Positions 6,732 through 14,790 of a stretch of 36,915 nucleotides of DNA are shown in pieces. The stretch is taken from the NCBI RefSeq assembly GCF_022340605.1, contig NZ_JAJDNQ010000159.1, positions 1-36,915 on the forward strand, given 5' to 3'. The translations under genes and the position numbers were made by a program. Position 1 is the first letter of the stretch; each line of letters starts with the position of its first letter. The notes under the pieces are model-generated. The model was given only the letters and a program-made list of their open reading frames with translations, searched no databases and was not told the DNA's origin. The DNA is from Thiohalocapsa sp. (GTDB lineage: Bacteria; Pseudomonadota; Gammaproteobacteria; Chromatiales; Chromatiaceae).

Positions 6732-8333
6732 TCACGGCAGGTGTCCGCGCTGCTTGGCCAGCACCATCAGGTCCCGCGCGATGGGCGCCGCTGCCGTGGA
6801 GCCATAGCCGCCATGCTCGACGAGGACGGCGAAGGCCAGCGCGGGCCGGTCCGCGGGCGCAAAGCCGATGAACCAGCTATGCGTCGCACCGAACGGGTTC
6901 TCAGCGGTGCCGGTCTTGCCGGCGATGGCGAGCCCCGGGGTGTCGATGCCGCGCCCGGTGCCCTCGACCACGACCCTGCGCAGGATGCGGCGCAGCCGCC
7001 GGGCGGTATCCGGTCGCATGAAGCGGCCCACCACGGCGGGTGCCTCGCCGGCGATGAGCCGCGGGCGCACGGCGACGCCGTCGTTGGCCACGGCCGCGGC
7101 GATCAGCGCCATCTGTGCCGGCGTGGCCAGCACCTTGCCCTGGCCGATGGACGCCTGGGCGAGGCCGTAGCGGTCCGAGGTCGCGATGCGCGGGATGCGC
7201 CCGGTGCGCATGAACTGCTGGCGCGAATGCCCGGCGCCGATGCTGATGCGCCCGTTGAACAGGAAGCGCTTGGTGGTGGCGCGAAAGGCATCGTGGCCGA
7301 GATAGACACCGAGCTGCGCGAAGAAGACGTTGGACGACTCGATGAGCCCGGTATCCAGTCCAATGCGCCCGTGCCCGCGCCAGGTGCGCCCGGCGCGGCG
7401 GGCCTCGTAGTACTCGTGGTCGCGGATCTTGCGATAGCGCCCGGAGGTGGTCCAGCCGTCTGCCGGGCAGTCAATGCGCCCGCTGAAGCCCCGGTCCAGG
7501 GCCTCCGCGGCGACGACCACCTTGAAGGTGGACCCGGGCGGGTAGAGGCCGGCGGTGGCGCGATTCAGGAGCCGCGCGCGCGGGTCCGCGCGCAGGAACA
7601 TGTCGGCATCGATGTGGTTCGGGTCGAAGGACGGCGAGCTGGCCAGCACGCGCACGGCGCCGTCCTGCGGGCGCAGCACTACAACCGCGCCGGCGCGATC
7701 GCCGAGGCGCTCCATGGCGAGGCGCTGCAACGCCGCATCCAGGGTCAGGGTGACATCGCTGCCCTTCGGGCGCTTGGCCTGGGTCAGCACCTGCCGGCCG
7801 ATCTCGCCCCAGTCCTGCCACGAGTCCGGGTTGCCGCCGTTGAGCTGCACGTTGGCGGCAGCCTCGATGCCCGATGCGCCGAAGCGTGGGTCCGCATAGC
7901 CCACCACGTGCGCGAAGTCCGGGCCAAACGGGTAGTAGCGCTGCGCCGCGACACCTTGCGAGGTCTGCACCGCTCGGGTCTCGGCAAGCACGGTGCCGGC
8001 GGCGCCGAGGATGCGCCCGCGCTGAATCCAGTGCGCCGGGTTGAACTGGCGCCGGTCGTGCAACTGCATGAAGGCGACGAACGCCGGGCGCGTCGTGCCG
8101 AAGAGCTGCCAGGTGGCCTGGTGCACCAGCACGGCACCAAAGCCGACCAGCACCAGCACGGCGGCGATGCCGAAACCAGCGCGCGGCTTGGCCAGGTGCT
8201 TCAGCGCCGTCACCGCGCGCAGGTCCAACGCCTGTTTGAGCACGTAGACCGCCGCGAGCAGGAAGACCACGTGCAGGCCGATGCGCAGCGGCCCCCAGGG
8301 TGCGGATTGGAACAGGGTGTTCAGCAGGTCCAT
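6732..8333 (-). CDS. Class B-like penicillin-binding protein transpeptidase, atypical N-terminus
   Basis: The 533-residue protein has two hydrophobic segments near the N-terminus (about 17-36 and 52-72). A short linker domain follows, then a transpeptidase domain with all three active-site motifs: S268-T-F-K271 (PPGSTFKV), S333-S-N335 (ESSNVFF) and K473-T-G (AGKTGTAENP). It would cross-link peptidoglycan in the periplasm. The pedestal is short and starts RGRILGAAGTVLA, like the RGxIxDRxG box of FtsI and PBP2 but lacking several of its residues. This places it nearer the PbpA type than canonical FtsI or MrdA. The SEDS gene is next on the same strand, so the two probably act as a polymerase/cross-linker pair. 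Two membrane segments instead of one are unusual. The Shine-Dalgarno is weak. Confidence 0.88.
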   Translation of the reverse strand: MDLLNTLFQSAPWGPLRIGLHVVFLLAAVYVLKQALDLRAVTALKHLAKPRAGFGIAAVLVLVGFGAVLVHQATWQLFGTTRPAFVAFMQLHDRRQFNPAHWIQRGRILGAAGTVLAETRAVQTSQGVAAQRYYPFGPDFAHVVGYADPRFGASGIEAAANVQLNGGNPDSWQDWGEIGRQVLTQAKRPKGSDVTLTLDAALQRLAMERLGDRAGAVVVLRPQDGAVRVLASSPSFDPNHIDADMFLRADPRARLLNRATAGLYPPGSTFKVVVAAEALDRGFSGRIDCPADGWTTSGRYRKIRDHEYYEARRAGRTWRGHGRIGLDTGLIESSNVFFAQLGVYLGHDAFRATTKRFLFNGRISIGAGHSRQQFMRTGRIPRIATSDRYGLAQASIGQGKVLATPAQMALIAAAVANDGVAVRPRLIAGEAPAVVGRFMRPDTARRLRRILRRVVVEGTGRGIDTPGLAIAGKTGTAENPFGATHSWFIGFAPADRPALAFAVLVEHGGYGSTAAAPIARDLMVLAKQRGHLP

Positions 8334-8510
8334 CGGCCGGCGTGGTTGGCGGGTACGGCGTTCGAGCGATGTACGGCGGGAGGTCTGCGTCGAGTCAGGT
8401 CGGACACCGAGGGTCGACGCGATGGAGGTTGGGCAAGTATTGGTCGCAACGCCGAAATGAAGCGGATCTTGGTCGGGTTAGGGATAGAGACTGTGCAAAT
8501 ATTCGGTGTA

Positions 8511-8600
8511 GTCGGGTTACGCTGCGCTAACCCGACCTACGATCGGCTCGTTTCTGGAGTTGCGAGCAATACTCTCACGGTCTCGATAGCGTAACCCGAC
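8511..8600. repeat. Compound palindromic repeat, GTCGGGTTACGC family
   Basis: It begins with the palindrome GTCGGGTTACGCTGCGCTAA and CCCGAC, continues through GGCTCGTTTCTGGAGTTGCG and AGCA, and ends with a second partial arm (GCGTAACCCGAC). A copy of its first 58 or so bases is at 34449-34507, with about eight differences. Related single palindromes are at 10987-11017 and 34398-34423. Confidence 0.8.
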
Positions 8601-8685
8601 AGTAGAGGGCTTAACTCGCCGCGCGACGACGGCTGGGAGGTTTCTTGGCGGTTGCGCAGGGCGTGGCGTGCTGCCTTGGCGCCGG

Positions 8686-8712
8686 TCGCGGCACCAAGAG
8701 TGCCGCTCCCAC
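8686..8712. repeat. REP-like palindrome, GCGGCACCNAGAGTGCCGC type
   Basis: The core GCGGCAC-5-GTGCCGC is followed by a CCCAC tail. A second copy with one or two differences is at 19228-19254. This copy is about 30 bases 3' of the carotenoid oxygenase stop codon, so it could act as a 3' hairpin for that gene. Confidence 0.7.
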
Positions 8713-8744
8713 AAGAGGTGCTACATCAATGGCTGATCGCGTTT

Positions 8745-10196
8745 CTATGGCGCCGGTCGCCAGCAGCCATGGAAGCCGAGCGGCACCAGGTCCGGCAGGG
8801 CCAGCACACACGCCGGGCCGTCGGCCAGGTGGTCGGCGGCGTAGATCCAGACCTCCGACTCGAGCGCCTCGCCATTGCAGACGACGCTGAGCAGCCACTG
8901 CCGCGCGGGATCGTCGGCATCCGCCACCACCATCGGCTCCGATGGATAGCGGCCGTCGCCGAGGTCCGCAACCGCGAGCTGATCCCGCGCGTGGTCGAAG
9001 CAGGCCAGGGTGTCATAGCGCTCGGTGGTGCTGTCGGTGCCGCTGCGGTGAGCGGCCATGTAGGTGCGCTGCCAGGGGCGGCCGACCTCGCCCGGCGGCA
9101 CCATCGGGAACTCGACCGACTGGCCACTCATCTCCGCCAGTTCCTCGACACGCGCCGTCTCGGGGTCCAGCGTCATGCGCCAGAGGGTCGCGCGCGCCGG
9201 CGTGGTGGTGCGGCCGCTGGCCACCTCGCGCAGGTGCTCGTTGGTGCCAAAGTCCGGGTAGCGGGCGAAGTCCAGCGTCAGCCAGCCATCGTCGTCGTCG
9301 CGATCCATCGCGGCGGCAGCGCCGTTGCCAAAGTGCCATTGGAAAAACGGCTCGGTCTCGCCGCGAGCGACGAGCTCCAGGGTCTTGCGGTCGAACACCA
9401 AAATCTGCGTGCCCAGCTCCGGGCGCCAGGCCATGGCCTCGCTGTAGCTCTTGAGCCCGAACAACACCCCCATGACGCCAATGCGCACCGGCGGCACCAG
9501 GAACACCAGGTACGGCCCGGCCATGACCCAATCGTGGATTAAGGGCACGCCGTCCAGGGCGGAGTCTCGCTTGGCCAGCAACCGACCCGTCGGGTCGCAG
9601 CGGTAGATTACCAGCCGGGCATGGCGGCCCGGGATCTCGACGCCGAAGTTGTAGACGTGACCGCTGTCCGGGTCGCGCTTCGGGTGGGCGGAGAAGGGCT
9701 CGGCACCCTCCAGCCGGCCGGCGGGGCCGGCGAGGTCGGCCTCGCCGAGGGTCGCCAGCGTCTGCAGGTCCAACGCGTGCGGCTTGCCGCCCTCCCATAG
9801 GGCCAGCAGCCGGTCCCTAAGGGCGATGACCGAGGTGTTGGCGGCATTCTTGAGCGGCCGGCGCAACTGGTTCCAGAACGGCCCGGGGGCGGTCATGCCG
9901 TAGTTGCCATAAAGCAGGCGGTCCTGCTCGGCCTCGTGGCGATAGCCCGCGGTTTGCACGTAGCGGTAGGTCGCCTCCGCGGCGCCGTCCGCGAAGCGCA
10001 CCGCCAGCACCGCGCCGTCCCCGTCGAACCAATGCCCCATGCGCCTTCCGCCCCGCTCCAGCCGCCCGGGCCCATTGCGATACAGGGTGCCGCGCAGGCC
10101 CGCGGGCACCGCGCCCCGGGTGGCGTGCAGATGGGTGGTGGAAAACTCCCGCGCCGGGCGGGTGACGCAACCGGACCAGAGGGGCGTTTCGGACAT
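8745..10196 (-). CDS. Carotenoid oxygenase, RPE65/CCD family (first of two)
   Basis: The 483-residue protein is full-length for the RPE65 seven-bladed propeller family, which uses Fe(II) bound by four His to cleave a conjugated double bond of carotenoids or stilbene-type substrates. The ligands are visible: H171 (EPFSAHPKRD), H221 (PLIHDWVM), H288 (FFQWHFGNG) and H476 (PLGFHGCW at the C-terminus). The N-terminal family motif RGTLYRNGPGRLERGG precedes HWFDGDG. I chose the ATG at 10194-10196; the frame extends further upstream, but only through heptanucleotide repeats. Substrate is unknown. Cytosolic or membrane-peripheral location is expected, since no signal peptide is seen. A second paralogue lies 1 kb away in the opposite orientation. 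Confidence 0.93.
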   Translation of the reverse strand: MSETPLWSGCVTRPAREFSTTHLHATRGAVPAGLRGTLYRNGPGRLERGGRRMGHWFDGDGAVLAVRFADGAAEATYRYVQTAGYRHEAEQDRLLYGNYGMTAPGPFWNQLRRPLKNAANTSVIALRDRLLALWEGGKPHALDLQTLATLGEADLAGPAGRLEGAEPFSAHPKRDPDSGHVYNFGVEIPGRHARLVIYRCDPTGRLLAKRDSALDGVPLIHDWVMAGPYLVFLVPPVRIGVMGVLFGLKSYSEAMAWRPELGTQILVFDRKTLELVARGETEPFFQWHFGNGAAAAMDRDDDDGWLTLDFARYPDFGTNEHLREVASGRTTTPARATLWRMTLDPETARVEELAEMSGQSVEFPMVPPGEVGRPWQRTYMAAHRSGTDSTTERYDTLACFDHARDQLAVADLGDGRYPSEPMVVADADDPARQWLLSVVCNGEALESEVWIYAADHLADGPACVLALPDLVPLGFHGCWRPAP

Positions 10197-10248
10197 GGGC
10201 TGGGCGTGGCGATTGGGCTCGGGGTAATCAGGATACCGGAGGTTGGCG

Positions 10249-10280
10249 TGCGAAGTGCGGAGTGCGAAGTGCGAAGTGCG
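10249..10280. repeat. Heptanucleotide tandem array (TGCGAAG)n
   Basis: Four units of the 7-mer TGCGAAG (one with a G) plus a partial unit lie in the gap between two divergent genes. An inverted array follows at 10332-10359, and a longer copy of the same 7-mer is at 22405-22450. Confidence 0.9.
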
Positions 10281-10331
10281 CGGCATATTGCACCGGCGTG
10301 TGGTGGACGCCGCACCCTTCCCGCTCGGTAG

Positions 10332-10359
10332 CCCGCACCCCGCACCCCGCACTTCGCAC
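10332..10359. repeat. Heptanucleotide tandem array (CCCGCAC)3(TTCGCAC), inverted relative to 10249-10280
   Basis: Three CCCGCAC units and one TTCGCAC unit are in the complementary orientation to the array 51 bases to the left, so the pair can form a large hairpin between the carotenoid oxygenase and yajD starts. Confidence 0.85.
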
Positions 10360-10428
10360 AACCCCCCCATGGCGGCATCCGCGGCCAACTCATAGAATCA
10401 AGCTATTACCGCTTCCCCGGAGTCCACC

Positions 10429-10860
10429 ATGAGTCCCAGCAACCCACCCCGCCACGGCAGGACCGGCCGTGCCATCGACACCGACAAGCTCGATCGCATC
10501 GTCGCGTCCGCGCGGCGGGCCAGCGACGAGCGCGCCGCGGGCTACCGCGAGCAGGCGCTGAAGCTCTATCCTTGGGTGTGCGGGCGCTGCGGGCGCAGCT
10601 TCGATCGCAGCAACCTGCGCGAGCTGACCGTCCACCACAAGGACATGGACCACGACAACAATCCCGCCGACGGCAGCAATTGGGAGCTGCTCTGCCTGTA
10701 CTGCCACGACAACGAGCACCAGAAGTTCGAGGAGCGCATGGCCGCAATCGCCGCCGGCCGTGATCCGAATGCGAACGATGCGCCCGGCGAAGGATCAAAA
10801 GCCAAGACGACGACACATCGGCCGTTCGACGGACTCGCGGATCTGCTGAAGAAGGACTGA
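10429..10860 (+). CDS. yajD: YajD-type HNH nuclease family protein
   Basis: The 143-residue protein has the YajD arrangement: a basic helical N-terminus, a CxxC knuckle (C51-G-R-C54), the HNH core LTVHHKDMDHDNNPADGSNW (H69-H75), and a second zinc pair with H at LLCLYCHDNEH (C89, C92, H93, H97). Family members bind zinc and are predicted HNH endonucleases of unknown physiological role. It is about 28 residues longer than E. coli YajD, mostly a Lys/Thr-rich tail. The start is an ATG at 10429 with GGAG six bases upstream. It sits alone on the plus strand between two oppositely oriented carotenoid oxygenase genes. Confidence 0.9.
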   Translation: MSPSNPPRHGRTGRAIDTDKLDRIVASARRASDERAAGYREQALKLYPWVCGRCGRSFDRSNLRELTVHHKDMDHDNNPADGSNWELLCLYCHDNEHQKFEERMAAIAAGRDPNANDAPGEGSKAKTTTHRPFDGLADLLKKD

Positions 10861-10934
10861 GCAGCGGGTCGGCTGACGCCGATCGGAAGAAGGGCTCACG
10901 CGACGACGCGAAGACGCGGCAGGTACTCCCGGTT

Positions 10935-10961
10935 GGTCGGGCAAAGGAACGAAGCCCGACC
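10935..10961. repeat. Palindrome GGTCGGGC-11-GCCCGACC
   Basis: The eight-base arms are perfect and lie 75 bases after the yajD stop. A related palindrome with nine-base arms is at 19805-19831. No T-run follows, so intrinsic termination is not indicated. Confidence 0.75.
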
Positions 10962-10986
10962 GAGTGCCTGCCGTCGCCGCCTGATC

Positions 10987-11017
10987 GTCGGGCTACGCGA
11001 TCGCTAGCCGGACCTAC
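10987..11017. repeat. Palindrome of the GTCGGGTTACGC family
   Basis: GTCGGGCTACGCGATCGCTA and GCCGGAC form an imperfect hairpin. The following GACCTACACCGAGTACTTTC also occurs, reverse-complemented with one or two changes, beside the palindrome at 34398-34423. Confidence 0.7.
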
Positions 11018-11061
11018 ACCGAGTACTTTCATACTCTCAGAGCGTCTCCACCGTCTTGGCT

Positions 11062-11100
11062 GGTCGCATATCCGCATCGTGAAGACCACGACCACGACTC
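11062..11100. repeat. Hexanucleotide hairpin element, degenerate copy
   Basis: It reads GGTCGCATATCCGCATCGTG then AAGACCACGACCACGACTC. It aligns over most of its length with 30798-30840 (GGTCGAATATCCGGACAGTT and onward), sharing the ATATCCG core and the run of ACGA/CCACGA units. Confidence 0.65.
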
Positions 11101-11213
11101 GAGACGGCCCGGGGACTTGCGCGCTGGTGCACCGGGAGCCTACCCACAAACGTTGGCATCCTGCCGTCTCTTATTCCCGCCACCCTCAAACTTGACCCTC
11201 GGAGCCGTTCAGC

Positions 11214-12701
11214 ATGGACCTTTCCGCCACCGACATGCTCCGCGGACTGACGGAGGCCACCAGCACCACGGTTACCGAGGAATTCACGGATGTCACGCTC
11301 GCGGTGCAGGGTGAGTTGCCGGCAGCCATCGACGGCGTCTACTTCCGCAACGGCCCCGGCCGCTTCGAGCGCGGCGGCCATCGCTATCGGCACCCCTTCG
11401 ACGGCGACGGGCACGTCACCCGGCTCGACCTCGGCGGCGGCGCCGTGCGCTACACCAACCGCTTCGTCCGCACCAAGGAATTCGTCGAGGAGGAGCGCGC
11501 CGGTCGGATGCGCTACCGCAGCTTCGGCACCAACCTGCCCGGCGGCCTGCCGGCGAATCTGCTGCGGCTCACGTTCAAGAACGCCGCCAACACCAGTGTC
11601 CGATGGCACGCCGGCCGGCTGCTGGCGCTCTGGGAGGGCGGCCCGCCGCATCGGCTCGACCCCGTGACGCTGGCCACCCTGGGCACCGAGGACTTCGACG
11701 GCAGGCTGGACAACGCGTTCTCCCTGATTGGCCGCTGGCTGGCGCCGCTGCTGCCGTTCTCGGCCCACCCGCACATCGACGGCGAGACCGGGGAGCTGTA
11801 CAACTTCGGCCTCGTTTCCGGCTCGCCGAACCAGATTATGCTCTACCGCGTGGGGCCGGACGGGCGCATGGACGAGCCGGGCCAGCACGCGCTCCCCCGC
11901 TTCAGCTTCGTGCACGACCTCGGCGTCACCCGGCACTGGCTGTGCTTTCTGCTGCCGCGGGCGGACTTCGACATCCCGCGCGCCACGCTGGGCCTCACCA
12001 CCGCGGTAGGCTCGCTCTCCATCGCCACCGAGCGGCCTATGCAGGTGCTGATGCTGCCGCGTGAGCCGGGCACGGCGACACCGCGGCTGCTCACCGGTCC
12101 GCCCGGCTTCGTCTTCCACGTCGCCCAAGCCTTCGACGACGCTGCGGGGCGCGTGGTGCTGGACGTGGTCCGTTACGGCAGCTACCCGGCGCTCGATGCG
12201 CTGGAAGCCTTGTTCCACGACCCGCCGGAGGGCGCCGCACCGCGCCTGGAGCGACTGCTACTGGACCCGATGCGGCAACGCTGCGAGCGCCTGAGCCTCG
12301 GCACGGACGCGGACAGCCCCGCCTTCGAGCTGCCCGTCGGCGCGCCCGCCGCTCTTGGCGCGCCGCGGCGCATTCTCTACGGCGTCGGCGCACCGCCGGG
12401 ACGGCGTGCGCCTTATTTCAGCGCCATCCAGCGGCTGGACACCGAGACCGGCGCGCTCACCACCCGCGACTTCGGTCTCGACCTCGCCGGCGAGCCCATG
12501 CTGGTGCCAGGCGCGGGCGGCGAGGAGGGCTGGTTGCTCAGCCTGGTCTGCCGCGCCGGCCAGGGCCGCACCGACCTCGTGGTGCTGCGCGCCGCGGACC
12601 TGTCGATTCAGGCCACCGCGCCGCTGCCGCATGCCGTGCCTCTTGGATTTCATGGGTGCTGGGTGCCGCGCGCGGAGCTCTCGCTCGCGCGCCGCGCGTG
12701 A
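11214..12701 (+). CDS. Carotenoid oxygenase, RPE65/CCD family (second of two)
   Basis: The 495-residue protein has the same fold and iron ligands as its neighbour: H185 (PFSAHPHIDG), H234 (FSFVHDLGVT), H302 (GFVFHVAQAFDD) and H480 (VPLGFHGCW). The N-terminal motif GVYFRNGPGRFERGG and the shared FKNAANTSV (minus-strand paralogue LKNAANTSV) show common ancestry. The mid-protein sequences differ strongly, so this is an old duplication or separate acquisition rather than a recent copy. Start: ATG 11214 with GGAG nine bases upstream. Carotenoid cleavage to apocarotenals is the expected reaction; the substrate cannot be read from sequence. No retinal-protein gene lies in the window. Confidence 0.93.
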   Translation: MDLSATDMLRGLTEATSTTVTEEFTDVTLAVQGELPAAIDGVYFRNGPGRFERGGHRYRHPFDGDGHVTRLDLGGGAVRYTNRFVRTKEFVEEERAGRMRYRSFGTNLPGGLPANLLRLTFKNAANTSVRWHAGRLLALWEGGPPHRLDPVTLATLGTEDFDGRLDNAFSLIGRWLAPLLPFSAHPHIDGETGELYNFGLVSGSPNQIMLYRVGPDGRMDEPGQHALPRFSFVHDLGVTRHWLCFLLPRADFDIPRATLGLTTAVGSLSIATERPMQVLMLPREPGTATPRLLTGPPGFVFHVAQAFDDAAGRVVLDVVRYGSYPALDALEALFHDPPEGAAPRLERLLLDPMRQRCERLSLGTDADSPAFELPVGAPAALGAPRRILYGVGAPPGRRAPYFSAIQRLDTETGALTTRDFGLDLAGEPMLVPGAGGEEGWLLSLVCRAGQGRTDLVVLRAADLSIQATAPLPHAVPLGFHGCWVPRAELSLARRA

Positions 12702-12785
12702 AGCCGCGACCTGCCCCATCACCACTGATACCTTACGCTGGCTTAGACACTGAGCGCGACCAGCGCCAAACTCCGCGGTGGGCAG

Positions 12786-13406
12786 CTACGCCGCCTTCAA
12801 CCAAAACACCATCGGCTTCGGCGATTCCGCCGCCTCGCCGATCTCTTTCCAACTGAATTCGGTGCGCAGCGCCGGCTGCCGGCTATAGCCGCGGTTCCGC
12901 CAGAAGCCGTCCAGCGGCTGGTAGCCGGACGGGCGGCGCGGGTCGTCGGCGGCACGCTCCACGGCGCAGAACGCGAGCCGGGTGAGCGGGCCGAAGCCGC
13001 TCGCGGGGTCCGTCGCCAGCGCGCGGGCGTGCGCCTCCCGCTCCTCGAAGAACCTCACGCCGATGCCGCGGCCGCGGTACTCGGGCAACAGCACCGATTC
13101 GCCCAGATAGAACACCTGACGCGGGTCGTAACCGGCGGCGAGGAACGGTGTCTGCACCGCGTCGGTCTCCTCCGCCAGCGGCAGCGCGGTGGAGGCGCCG
13201 ACGATGCGCTCGCCGTCGCGGGCGAGCACGACGACGCTGCCGCTCGCACGGGCGTAGGTGGCGAGATACCTGGCCTCGTACTCGGCGTCGCCGTCGTAGA
13301 GGTAGGGATAGTCACGGAAGACGCGGATACGCAGCCGCGCCAGGTCGGGAATGAACTGGTCCAGCGCAACGCCGGTGACGCGGGTGATCTGGATGTCGTC
13401 GGGCAT
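12786..13406 (-). CDS. GNAT family N-acetyltransferase
   Basis: The 206-residue protein has a GNAT core: a central strand [20 protein letters not shown], a substrate-site strand [14 protein letters not shown], and the acetyl-CoA pyrophosphate loop R-G-R-G-I-G ([16 protein letters not shown]). The N-terminus has the [19 protein letters not shown] pattern and the C-terminal part ends with a beta strand near EFSWKEIGE. The acceptor substrate is unknown. It is complete and convergent with the carotenoid oxygenase on its left. No clear Shine-Dalgarno precedes the ATG at 13406. Confidence 0.88.
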   Translation of the reverse strand: MPDDIQITRVTGVALDQFIPDLARLRIRVFRDYPYLYDGDAEYEARYLATYARASGSVVVLARDGERIVGASTALPLAEETDAVQTPFLAAGYDPRQVFYLGESVLLPEYRGRGIGVRFFEEREAHARALATDPASGFGPLTRLAFCAVERAADDPRRPSGYQPLDGFWRNRGYSRQPALRTEFSWKEIGEAAESPKPMVFWLKAA

Positions 13407-13585
13407 GCTGGCGGCGGCTCGCAGAAGGCTGGCGATACGGCGACCTTAGGCGATTTTCGCGACAGCGGATACCACGAAAGATGGTGTTGGAGAGAGCGCC
13501 GGTGGATTGTGGACGCTTGGCGTGGGGGCCGGTTGGTGCTGCTTGTCGGGAGACCGCCGCAGCGGGGCGGTGAGACGGCCTTGAT

Positions 13586-13650
13586 CCCAGTTGCCGGCAA
13601 GATGCCGGCGCTCCCAGTTGCCGGCAGGATGCCGGCGCTCCCGGTTGCCG
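13586..13650. repeat. 27-bp tandem repeat, 2.4 copies, with internal palindrome
   Basis: The unit CCCAGTTGCCGGCAAGATGC+CGGCGCT occurs twice with one change (AAG/AGG) and starts a third time. Each unit contains GCCGGCA-3-TGCCGGC arms. It lies downstream of the glycosyltransferase stop codon. The repeat type is widespread in proteobacterial genomes. Confidence 0.85.
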
Positions 13651-13668
13651 TGTGCGCTGCGGGCCGGG

Positions 13669-14766
13669 TTAGGGGGCGATGGGGAGCCAGGGGGCGAGCA
13701 GTTCTACCGCCTCGTCGACGCCGGTCGCGGGCACCGGCTCGGCCGGACCCGCCGCGAGCAGCTCGGCCAGCGGCGCTGCGAGGTGCCCGGCGGCGAGCTC
13801 GGCGAGGGGCAGGCTGCGGAAGGGCACCTGCCGCGCGAGCCACTGGTCCAGGTGCGGCTCCTCTGGCCAGTCGCCGCGGGGCACCGACAGCACCGGAATG
13901 CCGTGGCAGGCGGCCTCGGCGAAGGTGCCGTAGCCGGGCTTGGTGATGATCGCGTCGCAGGAGGCGAGCACGTCCGTCACCGCAAGCGCCTCCGGGCCCG
14001 CGGCGGGGCCCACCAGCACCGTGTCGGGCCGCTCGGCGAGTTCCGGAACAGGTGTCAGCAGCAGCGTCTTCGGCGGCAGTGGCATATCCAACGGCGGGCG
14101 CAGCGAACCGGCGCCGCCGAACTGCATCAGGACCAACCGCGTGTCGGCCGCCACGCCCAGGCGCCGCCGCAGCCCGGCGGGGTCACGCGGGCGCACCGCG
14201 GCGATGGGGCCGATGTCCCGCCCGTTCGGCAGCCAGGCCATGGGCATGGACGGCGCCGGACGCAGAAACAGCTCGGCGCCCGCGTAGGCGTCGCGCATGT
14301 GCGCCGCGAGCGCCGCCGGCAGCCGCGCCCCCACGGGGCCTTCGGCAAGGATGTCGAGCCAGCTCAGCGAGCAAAGCCCCGCCGCCGGGATGCCCAGCGC
14401 TCGTGCCGCCGCCAGCGGCAGCCAGGGGATATCCGCCAGCACCAGGTCCGGGCGCAATTCGGCAAGCAGCGCACGCTGTGCGGCAAGATGGCGCTCGTGC
14501 TCGGCGTCGAAGGCGGCATAGACCTCGAGCCCGGCTTCCCACTGCACCCGGAGCGGCCCGTCCATGGGCAGGGCCACGTCCAGCGCCCGATCCAGCACCT
14601 CGACGCCGGAGGGCAGGCGCTCCCGGAGGAAGCCGGTATCGACGGTAGCGGCCAAGGTGATGCGCAAGCTCGGGTCACGGCGGCGCAGGCCATGCGCCAC
14701 GGCACTCACTTGGGCGACGTGGCCATAGCCGTGCGCGGTTGCGGCGATGAAAAGATGCCCCGGCAT
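13669..14766 (-). CDS. GT-B fold glycosyltransferase (MurG/UGT-like)
   Basis: The 365-residue protein has a GT-B layout. The N-terminal domain begins LFIAATAHGYGHVAQVSAVA, with the H-x-x-GH motif of this fold, and the middle carries DLVLADIPWLPLAAARALGI. The C-terminal nucleotide-sugar domain shows KPGYGTFAEAACHGIPVLSV, comparable to the donor-binding signature of MurG and UDP-glycosyltransferases. Similar domains occur in the N-terminal part of L-arabinokinase proteins. Donor and acceptor are unknown, and no membrane segment is seen. A cupin gene lies 24 bases upstream on the same strand, so the two are probably co-transcribed. Confidence 0.85.
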   Translation of the reverse strand: MPGHLFIAATAHGYGHVAQVSAVAHGLRRRDPSLRITLAATVDTGFLRERLPSGVEVLDRALDVALPMDGPLRVQWEAGLEVYAAFDAEHERHLAAQRALLAELRPDLVLADIPWLPLAAARALGIPAAGLCSLSWLDILAEGPVGARLPAALAAHMRDAYAGAELFLRPAPSMPMAWLPNGRDIGPIAAVRPRDPAGLRRRLGVAADTRLVLMQFGGAGSLRPPLDMPLPPKTLLLTPVPELAERPDTVLVGPAAGPEALAVTDVLASCDAIITKPGYGTFAEAACHGIPVLSVPRGDWPEEPHLDQWLARQVPFRSLPLAELAAGHLAAPLAELLAAGPAEPVPATGVDEAVELLAPWLPIAP

Positions 14767-14790
14767 GCGTGTTAAGCGCGCGGCGCCACG

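Larger units (their letters stand above)
8334..8744. other. Intergenic region of 411 bases filled with palindromic repeats
   Basis: It lies between the PBP start and the carotenoid oxygenase stop, both on the minus strand. It contains a compound GTCGGGTTACGC repeat (8511-8600) and a REP-like palindrome (8686-8712). I see no gene and no clear sigma70 promoter for the PBP gene. Confidence 0.6.
10861..11213. other. Intergenic region of 353 bases with three repeat elements
   Basis: Between yajD and the second carotenoid oxygenase it holds a GGTCGGGC/GCCCGACC palindrome (10935-10961), a GTCGGGCTACGC palindrome (10987-11017) and a short member of the hexanucleotide hairpin family (11062-11100). 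No open frame shows a recognisable protein, and no strong promoter is visible. Confidence 0.6.

Noticed and set aside
6297..8594. Long plus-strand open frame (765 codons) opposite the PBP gene
   Set aside because: Antisense shadow; the PBP frame carries all three transpeptidase motifs.
10197..10388. N-terminal extension of the first carotenoid oxygenase to an ATG at 10388
   Set aside because: The extension would encode heptanucleotide repeat (repeated RTSHFAL-type residues) and lacks family similarity, so the start at 10196 is preferred.
13586..13650. Possible CRISPR array
   Set aside because: The 27-bp units are adjacent with no spacers, and no cas gene is present; it is a tandem palindromic repeat.
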